NCBI GenBank assembly: GCA_963746315.1
Contig: CAVVAR010000005.1
Location: 124,001 to 188,000 of the forward strand
Length of the DNA stretch: 64,000 bases
From: Ga0077555 sp963746315
Lineage (GTDB): Bacteria; Pseudomonadota; Alphaproteobacteria; Rhizobiales; Hyphomicrobiaceae
Reading direction: 5' to 3'
Each line of letters starts with the position of its first letter. Position 1 is the stretch's first letter. The position numbers and the translations under genes are program-made. Shown here one piece after another: positions 58,304-64,000 of this stretch. The notes beneath the pieces are model-generated. The model saw only the letters and a program-made list of their open reading frames with translations. It had not been told where the DNA came from and searched no databases.

Positions 58304-59617
58304 TCAGTTGTTCAGCATCTGCTGGGGCAGCCACAGGATGATCTGGGGGAAGGTCAGGAAGAGCGCGATCAGGATGAAATCCGCGATCACGAACGGCATG
58401 GCACCCTTGAACACCGTCTGCAGCGGAATGTCTCGTCTCACCGAGGCTACGACGAAGCAGTTCAAGCCGATAGGCGGCGTGACCAGGCAGACCTCACACA
58501 TCTTGACGACGATGACGCCGAACACGATCGGATCGTAGCCGAGCGCCGTCACTGCTGGGTAGACGACCGGCAACGTCAGCAACAACATGCCGATGGCGTC
58601 CATGAAGCAGCCGAGGATCAGATAGCCGAGGAGGATCATGACCATGATCATCGTGGGCGGCATGTCGAGATGGACGATGAAGTCGGCGAAGCGCTCGGGC
58701 AGCCCCGCGAAGCCGAGGAAGCGCACGAAGATCAGCACGCTCCAGACGAGCGCGAAGATCATGACGGTAAGCTTCGCCGTCTCCATCAGCGCAAGGTAGA
58801 GCGACTTCATGGTCATGCCCTTCAACAGGGCGAGAATGAAGACGACGAACGCGCCGAGCGCTGCGGCCTCCGTCGGCGTCGCCCAGCCGAAGTACATGGA
58901 AGAAAAAATGATCGCGACGACTGCCACCACCGGAAGCGTGCCGGGCAGCGCGCGAATACGCTCGCCCCAGGTGTAACCGGGGATGGCTGGCCCGAGCTTC
59001 GGATTGATGAGGCACCAAACGAGGACAATGGTGGCGTAGCCGACCGCCGTGAGCATGCCGGGAATGAAACCGGCCACGAGCAACTGGCCGACCGAGGCCT
59101 CAACAATGATGGCGTAGACGACCATCAGCGCGCTCGGCGGTATGAGGGCCGCCAGGGTGCCGGCAACGGCGACGACGCCAGCCGCCAGCCGCTTGTCGTA
59201 ACCGGCCTTCAACATTTCAGGGATTGCGATCCGCGAAAAAACGGCAGCGGTCGCGGTCGAGGCGCCGGATACGGCGGCAAACCCGGCATTGGCGAAAACA
59301 CTGGCGATTGCGAGGCCGCCCGGCAACCAACCGAGCCATTTACGCGCTGCATCGAACAGAGATTGCGTGATGCCGGCGTGGAAGGCGAGGTAGCCGATCA
59401 GAATGAAGAGAGGCAGGACCGAGAAGGTGTACTGGATGGATTTCGAGTGGGGCACGGTGCCAATAATGCCGGCACCGGCGTCCCAGCCAATGATGGCGAC
59501 CGTGCCGAGAAGGCCGACAAGGGAGGCCGCGATGTAGACGCGGATGCCGGCGAACACCAGCACCAGCAGAGCGATGACGCCGAGTATGCCGATCGTGTCG
59601 TTGGACAGGTCCGTCAT
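58304..59617 (-). CDS. dctM: TRAP transporter large permease DctM
   Basis: 437-aa polytopic DctM-family subunit. Signatures: LFILIGYLAFHAGITQSLFDAARKWLGWLPGGLAIASVFANAGFAAVSGASTATAAVFSRIAIPEM, and CEVCLVTPPIGLNCFVV near the C-terminus. It is the transporting subunit of the second TRAP system. The ATG is 2 nt from the DctQ stop, so the two are made together. Confidence 0.94.
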   Translation of the reverse strand: MTDLSNDTIGILGVIALLVLVFAGIRVYIAASLVGLLGTVAIIGWDAGAGIIGTVPHSKSIQYTFSVLPLFILIGYLAFHAGITQSLFDAARKWLGWLPGGLAIASVFANAGFAAVSGASTATAAVFSRIAIPEMLKAGYDKRLAAGVVAVAGTLAALIPPSALMVVYAIIVEASVGQLLVAGFIPGMLTAVGYATIVLVWCLINPKLGPAIPGYTWGERIRALPGTLPVVAVVAIIFSSMYFGWATPTEAAALGAFVVFILALLKGMTMKSLYLALMETAKLTVMIFALVWSVLIFVRFLGFAGLPERFADFIVHLDMPPTMIMVMILLGYLILGCFMDAIGMLLLTLPVVYPAVTALGYDPIVFGVIVVKMCEVCLVTPPIGLNCFVVASVRRDIPLQTVFKGAMPFVIADFILIALFLTFPQIILWLPQQMLNN

Positions 59618-59619
59618 TC

Positions 59620-60267
59620 TCAGCGCTCCCCTCGGCCGTCGACAGAATTGCCTTCACCCGCACCGACCCGCGCGGTTTCCTCGGCAATCTCGTCAAGGCT
59701 TGCGAGCAGCGGGACGCCGACCGGCGTCAGTGACGGGTTCAAAAGCAGTCGCATATAGCCCCAAAGGCTGATGAGGAGGCGAATGGTGAGAAGCACGAAT
59801 GCGAACGTGACGAGGAGCTTCGATGGCCACCAGGGCAGCTCGAGATCCATCGTGGAGTCGCCTGCCGTAAAGGCGCGCAGGAAGTGCGTGTAGGAGTAGT
59901 AGGTCAGCGTGATCGATACGAAGAGCCCGACGAGGACGCCGATCACCTCGACAAACCAGAGTGTCCGGCCCTTCAGGCGCGACGCGAAAATCTCCATGCG
60001 AACATGGCCGCCAAGACGCTCGGTGAAGGAGATGGCGATGAAGGCGAAGGTCGTCATGGCGATCTCGACGAGGTCTATGTAGCCGTAGATCGGTGCGTTG
60101 AAGAGTTTCCGCGCGAGCACCTGCCAGACCCCAATCAGCATCAGTCCGAAGATGCAGACGGCCGAGATCAAGGCCATGGATTTCTCGATGGCGAAGAACA
60201 TGCGATCCAACGCGCCGATGGCGCCGCCGCCGCTGGCTTTCGGACCTGATTCGGTCGCGCCTTCCAT
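59620..60267 (-). CDS. dctQ: TRAP transporter small permease DctQ
   Basis: 215-aa four-segment membrane protein with the DctQ course (SMALISAVCIFGLMLIGVWQVLARKLFNAPIYGYIDLVEIAMTTFAFIAISFTERLGGHVRMEI). About 20 residues of N-terminal cytoplasmic extension, and a C-terminal 30-residue tail rich in Glu and Gly. Pairs with DctM downstream. Confidence 0.9.
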   Translation of the reverse strand: MEGATESGPKASGGGAIGALDRMFFAIEKSMALISAVCIFGLMLIGVWQVLARKLFNAPIYGYIDLVEIAMTTFAFIAISFTERLGGHVRMEIFASRLKGRTLWFVEVIGVLVGLFVSITLTYYSYTHFLRAFTAGDSTMDLELPWWPSKLLVTFAFVLLTIRLLISLWGYMRLLLNPSLTPVGVPLLASLDEIAEETARVGAGEGNSVDGRGER

Positions 60268-60319
60268 GTATTGACCTCGTCGCGTAGGGCGGAGATTGAT
60301 CGGCTGGTCACACGAGAGA

Positions 60320-60342
60320 GCGCCGGCAAGGACTGCCGGCGC
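60320..60342 (-). terminator. intercistronic hairpin dctP2/dctQ2
   Basis: GCGCCGGCA (60320-60328) and TGCCGGCGC (60334-60342) form a perfect 9-bp stem with a 5-nt loop in the 165-nt gap between the second dctP and dctQ. It mirrors the hairpin in the first TRAP operon and probably sets different amounts of binding protein and permease. Confidence 0.55.
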
Positions 60343-60401
60343 GTCACCCGCGGTGATGCACCCCTGTCGGGGCGCTTTAATCCACTCGAGACACGAGGGG
60401 A

Positions 60402-60430
60402 GAGACGGGCGCCAGGGCGGCGCCGGTCTC
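60402..60430 (-). terminator. hairpin right after dctP2 stop
   Basis: A 12-bp stem with one mismatch between GAGACGGGCGCC (60402-60413) and GGCGCCGGTCTC (60419-60430), starting 3 nt after the dctP2 stop codon. Together with the stem at 60320-60342 it forms a double structure; likely protects the 3' end of the dctP message. Confidence 0.5.
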
Positions 60431-60432
60431 GC

Positions 60433-61479
60433 TTATTTCTTGACGTTGGCTTGGGCCTTCTTGATCTCCGCCGTCATGAACTCGAACAGGCCCTTGGCGT
60501 CGAACTTGGACTGGTTGTCGGCGATCCACTTGTCCCAAACGGGTTTGCCGGCGGTGTCCTGGAAGCGCTTCAGCTCTTCGGGCTTGAAGAGGATCTCTTT
60601 CATCTTCGCCTTGAAGGCGGGCAAGTTCACCTTGTCCTTGTCCTGCCATGCTGCGACCTGGATCTTGTCGAGCTCAGGCCGAATATCCATCAGCAGCTTC
60701 TGGTACTGGGGCGGAAGCTTATCGTAGGCGTCCTTGTTGATGACGAGGCCGCACTCCGTCGTGCCGGGGGACAGGTTATTGGTGAACCAGGTCGACACCT
60801 CGTGAATGCGATAGGCGGCCTGACTGTCGGTGAAAGGCAGCGCCACGGCGTCGAGGGTGCCCCGCTCGATCGAAGTGTAGGTCTCAGTGGCCGGAACCGT
60901 CGTCGGCACCGCGCCGAGGACCTTCATGGCGTCGCCGAGGCCACCGCCGGCACGGACGCGCATGCCTTTGAAGTCCTCGAGCTTGTGCGGCTCCTTGCCC
61001 TTGCCCAAGAGCTCGTATTGAGGAAGGTGGGTCGACACGTAGGGCAGCGCATTCCAGTTCGCCATGTCCTTCACGAACAACGGATGCTGGTAGAGAGCGA
61101 CACGGACCGGAGTCGCGACGTCGTAGTTGTCGAGCGGAAGAAAGGGAAGGGCCAGGATCATCCACGAAGGGGTCTTGCCTGGATGGTAGAAGTTGCAAAA
61201 GTTGGCCATCTGGAAGGCGCCAAGCTTGATGCCATCCAAATTCTCGCGCGCCTTTGACAGCGCCTCGCCCATATGGACCTTGACCTTGAACTTGCCGCCG
61301 GTACGCTCGTCCAGGATCTTGGCGAGGGCCTCGTTGTTGGCGGACGCCGCGCGTGGCTTGCCCCAATGCGAAATGTTCCAAGTGACGGACGGGCCGTCGA
61401 CCTTCTGGGCTGAGGCGGCAGACGCGAACAATGCGGCGGCGCTCGCCATGCAGATGGCGCCAAGCTTTCTGGTTTTCAC
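60433..61479 (-). CDS. dctP: TRAP transporter substrate-binding protein DctP
   Basis: 348-aa periplasmic binding protein of the second TRAP system. A GTG at 61479, with GGGGAG 8 nt before it, opens onto a Sec signal peptide (KTRKLGAICMASAAALFASAASAQ). Family patterns: FKVKVHMGEALSKARENLDGIKLGAFQMANF, HKLEDFKGMRVRAGGG, and ERGTLDAVALPFT. The binding-site Arg is expected in KGMRVR. The ligand is unknown. It lies 173 nt after the UGSC selenoprotein gene on the same strand. Confidence 0.93.
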   Translation of the reverse strand: MKTRKLGAICMASAAALFASAASAQKVDGPSVTWNISHWGKPRAASANNEALAKILDERTGGKFKVKVHMGEALSKARENLDGIKLGAFQMANFCNFYHPGKTPSWMILALPFLPLDNYDVATPVRVALYQHPLFVKDMANWNALPYVSTHLPQYELLGKGKEPHKLEDFKGMRVRAGGGLGDAMKVLGAVPTTVPATETYTSIERGTLDAVALPFTDSQAAYRIHEVSTWFTNNLSPGTTECGLVINKDAYDKLPPQYQKLLMDIRPELDKIQVAAWQDKDKVNLPAFKAKMKEILFKPEELKRFQDTAGKPVWDKWIADNQSKFDAKGLFEFMTAEIKKAQANVKK

Positions 61480-61652
61480 GGAAGTTCTCCCCGTAGAGAT
61501 GGCTTGTTTTGTTTGTTTGTCGAGCCGGCTTCGGCCGCTCGGAGGCGGGACTTTCACTGTTCCGCGCCCGATATAAAGCCCGGAGCTGTCAGGAGTCCAG
61601 TTTTGGATCGCCGCAAAACGAGTTGTCGGTCAACATCGTCGATGACTGACGC
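61480..61652 (-). other. gap between UGSC gene and dctP2
   Basis: 173 nt. It may carry a separate dctP2 promoter: TTTATAT on the minus strand near 61572-61578 is the most AT-rich block, but no matching -35 box was convincing. No open frame. Confidence 0.3.
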
Positions 61653-62177
61653 TCACGCTCGAAGCAAACCGTGCCGAATTTCGCCGAGTGCATGGCGCGC
61701 CCGCGCCTCGAGGCCTGCGTCGCCCGCGTTCGAGATCGGGTGCTCGATGACGACGAACGGGTAGTCCGGCATGCCGAGCACCTTCGCCATCAGCTTGGCT
61801 GCCGACGTGAACCGTGTCGTCATCACGCCCACCGCGGGGACGCCCAGTCGCTCTGCCATGATGCTGTCGTGCAAACTGCACGATGAACACGAGCCTCAGT
61901 CCCCGATGCCGGTGACCACCGCGTGCCACGAGCGCATCTCGTCGACGATGTGCTTGTCGGCGGGGGCCGAGTAGTTCGATTTGATGCGATGAACGACCTT
62001 GGCGACGCCGTGCTCGGCCTCGAGCATGCGGCCGAGATGGGTGAAGAACTCCTTGGCTCCCTCCTTGCCATTGGAGACGAAGCCGATCGTCGTGCCGCGC
62101 AGCGAGATCAGGCGCTGTGCCGGCTGGCCCGTCGGCGGGGCCGCCTCGTTGGTGGGGTCGAGAACGCGGATGGTCAT
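61653..62177 (-). CDS. UGSC-family selenoprotein (in-frame TGA as Sec)
   Basis: 174 residues if TGA at 61896-61898 is read as selenocysteine (Sec94). Codons 1-93 (MTIRVLDPTNEAAPP ... MRSWHAVVTGIGD) run into TGA; the same frame continues Gly-Ser-Cys-Ser-Ser-Cys and stays open to TGA at 61653 (IMAERLGVPAVGVMTTRFTSAAKLMAKVLGMPDYPFVV). Motif Sec-Gly-Ser-Cys gives the UGSC family its name. A hairpin with SECIS geometry follows (61867-61883). The start overlaps the stop of the upstream gene (ATGA) and GAGGAG lies 9 nt before it. Without Sec insertion the product would lack its redox motif. A redox role is inferred from Sec and Cys; the reaction is unknown. The needed selA/selB/selC/selD are not in this window. 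Confidence 0.85.
61867..61883 (-). promoter_or_regulatory. candidate bacterial SECIS element
   Basis: On the minus strand TCGTGC (61883-61878) pairs perfectly with GCACGA (61872-61867) around loop AGTTT. The stem starts 12 nt after the TGA and the loop 18 nt after it. Known bacterial SECIS elements have a short apical loop within about 16-37 nt of the UGA, with a G among its first two bases; the second base here is G. The element is inside the coding sequence, as required in bacteria. Confidence 0.7.
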
Positions 62178-63235
62178 GCTGTTGTCTCCTCGGGTCCGCA
62201 GTCGACGCAGGCGCCGATCGGTACCGTCACGGCTCTGGTCTTATGTCCCATCCACGGGGCGATGACGGCGCCGAAGCCTCCTGCGGGGCCGCCGGCTGCA
62301 ACGACGAGACACGCTTCCGGCGCATCGAGCGCAGTGTAGACGCTTTCGCCACGATCGCGCACGACGGCGCCCTTGCCGACCTCGGCCCATTCCTTGCGCT
62401 TGATGCGGGCGCGCTCGTAAAGGAAGCGGCCGATGTCGGCCTTCGACCAGCCGGCCGTCTGCAGAATGTCGCGAAGTTGCTTCGGAATGACGACCACCTG
62501 ATTGCCGCCGTAGATGGAATAGTGGCGCTGGCTGGCGCGCATCTCGGCGGCGAACGTCTCGAGGATTTCCTCTGGTGCGTGGGTCCATTCGTTCATGAGC
62601 TGGCGCGGGGCCATGGACGCCATGACCGTGACCGACGATACGCCCTTCGGGATGCCGCGCATCTCAGCCAGCGGCGTCCAGGTGGTGTCCTCCTCGTCCT
62701 CGGCGATGCAATAGGAGAACTTGCCCGGATGGCCGAGCGTGGTGCGGTCGATGCCGCCGGGGCGCACGTCGAGAATGTTGATCAGGCCGAGGCGAATGGC
62801 GCGGCCGATGCTGGCGGTTGCACGGTCGGAGTTGGCGAGTGCGTTGAACCCGCCCGAGGCGCCGATCTCGCGGCGGATGGGGCCGTTGATGATCACCAGA
62901 ACCGCACAGCCACCCGTCGAGGACGTCGTGCCGTGGAGCAGGAACTCCTCTTTCAGCATGCCTTGCCAAGCGGCGATGACGACCGGGAAATGCATGGGCA
63001 GGCAGCCGGCCATAACGGCGTTGATGGCGATCTTCTCGGCCGTGATGGGCTGCTCGCGCACAGGCTCGATACCGATGAGCTGGTCGGGCGGCATGCCGGC
63101 CCATTCGAGGCAAGCCTTCACCGCGCTCTCGGTCGGCGGCACGACGGGGAGGCCATCGGTCCAGCCGTTGGAGTGATAGAGCTCCTGCGCGGCCATCAGG
63201 TCGTCGACCTCGTAGGATCTCGATTTCAGTTGCAC
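62174..63235 (-). CDS. uncharacterised protein upstream of the UGSC gene (C-terminal CxxC)
   Basis: 353-aa cytoplasmic protein that I cannot name. Notable stretches are ELYHSNGWTDGLPVVPPTE near the start, TTSSTGGCAVLVIINGPIRREIG in the middle, GNQVVVIPKQLRDILQTAGWSKADI later, and a C-terminal VPIGACVDCGPEE. The CxxC near the end is a candidate redox or metal site and, with the adjoining selenoprotein, suggests a two-subunit enzyme. It overlaps the UGSC gene by 4 nt (ATGA). It is the first gene of the operon that also encodes TRAP, thiolase, phosphatase and CoxG proteins. Confidence 0.75.
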   Translation of the reverse strand: MQLKSRSYEVDDLMAAQELYHSNGWTDGLPVVPPTESAVKACLEWAGMPPDQLIGIEPVREQPITAEKIAINAVMAGCLPMHFPVVIAAWQGMLKEEFLLHGTTSSTGGCAVLVIINGPIRREIGASGGFNALANSDRATASIGRAIRLGLINILDVRPGGIDRTTLGHPGKFSYCIAEDEEDTTWTPLAEMRGIPKGVSSVTVMASMAPRQLMNEWTHAPEEILETFAAEMRASQRHYSIYGGNQVVVIPKQLRDILQTAGWSKADIGRFLYERARIKRKEWAEVGKGAVVRDRGESVYTALDAPEACLVVAAGGPAGGFGAVIAPWMGHKTRAVTVPIGACVDCGPEETTA

Positions 63236-63898
63236 GGGGTGTCTCCTGGCGACGCAGCGCGGCCAATTGAGCGCCGGGCCGGGCTCAGGTCAAGCCACGG
63301 AAAAGCACACCCCGACGCGCAGGCGCGCGAGGTTGATCCACTGGCATCCGAAGCGCTCACGCGGCGCGGATGCGAAGTGGGCATCCGAAGCGCCCACGCG
63401 GCGCGGATGCGAAGTGGGCATCCGAAGCGCCCACAAGAGCGAGAGGGACGGGGCGGCAGCGCCATCCGATGGTTTTGGTTTGAGCGGCGATGCCGCCCCG
63501 TTCTTGCCGCTCGCTTTCTCCACCCGCTGCGGACCGTCGGTGGCGGCCTTGCGCGGGGCTCTCGCCCCAGGCAGCGGCAGGCCGAAGGCGCTGGGCATCG
63601 GAGCCGACCAGTGAGGAGACCTTGCCGCCAGGGATCAAGCTGGCGAGACGACCTCCGGACCCGGGAGCGTCGCCGATTTCGTGGCGGCCGCTCTAGCTCC
63701 GCGCCCCTCTTCGGGAGCGGCACTCCGATCCACTGACGAACGCCTCCGGCAGCGCCCCCTCGTCGATCCGAGCGAGCGCGACAATACACCGGCCGCAGGG
63801 GGCGGGGATAACTCCGCGCTTTTCAGATGTCCGGACAGCGGGCTACGCTCCCTCAGGCCCGCGCTATGGGTGATGCAACCTTGCTGGAGGACGTTCTC
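63236..63898. other. gene-free region with tandem and inverted repeats
   Basis: 663 nt without a convincing gene; open frames on both strands are compositionally like GC-rich shadows. It carries the 37-nt tandem repeat listed below, a perfect 10-bp inverted repeat (CGGGGCGGCA 63449-63458 and TGCCGCCCCG 63491-63500), and should include the promoters of both flanking divergent genes. Confidence 0.5.
63344..63434. repeat. 37-nt tandem repeat, 2.5 copies
   Basis: Units at 63344-63380, 63381-63417 and a partial one at 63418-63434, differing at one position. Each unit contains GCATCCG and its inverse CGGATGC, so each can fold. Probably a minisatellite-like intergenic repeat. Confidence 0.75.
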
Positions 63899-64000
63899 AT
63901 GTCGAAGCCCCATTCAACGGTCGGCTCGCGAATGGCTGGCCTCAGCAACGAGTGGCTGGCGAAGACGCAGGAGCCGATCCTGGAGCCGGATCTACCGATC
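63899..64000 (+). CDS. amidohydrolase family protein (start only)
   Basis: The first 34 codons of a gene cut by the window edge. The ATG at 63899 follows GGAGG at 8 nt. The text WLAKTQEPILEPDLPI is the usual start of amidohydrolase-2 proteins, where the metal-binding HxH follows within about ten residues. It is divergent from the UGSC operon. Substrate cannot be given. Confidence 0.7.
   Translation, partial: MSKPHSTVGSRMAGLSNEWLAKTQEPILEPDLPI

Noticed and set aside
61653..61655. Second TGA as another Sec codon
   Set aside because: No Cys-type motif or hairpin follows and the frame reaches non-coding sequence; it is read as the normal stop.
61653..61874. A separate short gene starting at TTG 61874
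   Set aside because: It is in the same frame as the gene ending at 61896 and has no ribosome site; reading through the TGA as Sec explains both pieces.
63344..63434. CRISPR-like array
   Set aside because: The 37-nt units are directly adjacent with no spacers between them, so it is a simple tandem repeat.

Overview
The window is high-GC DNA with dense coding on both strands and short, often overlapping operons. The gene set (ccmAB, an ActR/RegA-type regulator, ubiG, glmM, purM next to a DUF2066 gene, many TRAP, CoA and LLM-oxidoreductase genes) suggests an alphaproteobacterium, most likely of the order Hyphomicrobiales. This rests on family content and gene style, not on a marker such as 16S rRNA. 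No rRNA or tRNA gene, CRISPR array or intact insertion sequence was found.

Layout. 1-7.9 kb: ccmA-ccmB, small NTF2-like, cupin and VOC proteins, an epimerase, a zinc alcohol dehydrogenase, an amidase and an alpha/beta hydrolase. 8-11.4 kb: an LLM oxidoreductase, then a class III CoA-transferase with a secreted metallo-beta-lactamase-fold protein. 11.5-14.5 kb: an OpgC-type membrane acyltransferase coupled to a degenerate SGNH protein, then a secreted esterase. 14.5-21 kb (minus): HAD phosphatase, MoeB-like protein, acyl-CoA synthetase, ABC solute-binding protein and MFS transporter. 21-25.5 kb: orphan ParA, a DehI-family gene with no normal start codon, YdcH, ActR/RegA and LysR. 25.5-26.1 kb: a gene-free stretch with two strong inverted repeats. 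26.3-29.8 kb: purM, DUF2066 and LOG. 29.8-32.9 kb: gene fragments (AraC N-terminus, AEC carrier N-terminus) in front of an unusual MFS-coiled-coil-OmpA fusion. 33-38 kb (minus): a likely catabolic cluster of two tandem LLM oxidoreductases, two alpha/beta hydrolases and a DUF2059 protein. 38.4-46.2 kb: housekeeping genes (YbaK, CnoX, Lon-N, Trm112, ubiG, DUF2235, DUF502, glmM). 46.4-49.8 kb: a complete TRAP operon. 50-55.6 kb: amidase, IlvD/Edd dehydratase, ORF6N regulator and RraA-like protein. 55.7-63.2 kb (minus): a long probable operon. 63.9 kb: start of an amidohydrolase that runs off the window.

The most interesting locus is 55.7-63.2 kb. A short gene at 61653-62177 is interrupted by an in-frame TGA followed at once by Gly-Ser-Cys. 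The frame stays open for 80 more codons, and a hairpin with a G in its loop lies 12 nt after the TGA, as expected of a bacterial SECIS. I read it as a UGSC-type selenoprotein. It overlaps (ATGA) an uncharacterised 353-residue protein ending in a CxxC, and is followed by a complete TRAP transporter, a thiolase, a histidine phosphatase and a CoxG-like protein. This suggests uptake and CoA-dependent breakdown of an organic acid linked to a selenium-dependent redox step.

Other points of note are the MFS-OmpA fusion, a palindrome repeated upstream of and inside an ORF6N regulator gene, hairpins between the binding-protein gene and the permease genes in both TRAP operons, and two MITE-like inverted-repeat regions 19 kb apart that share a 22-nt block.
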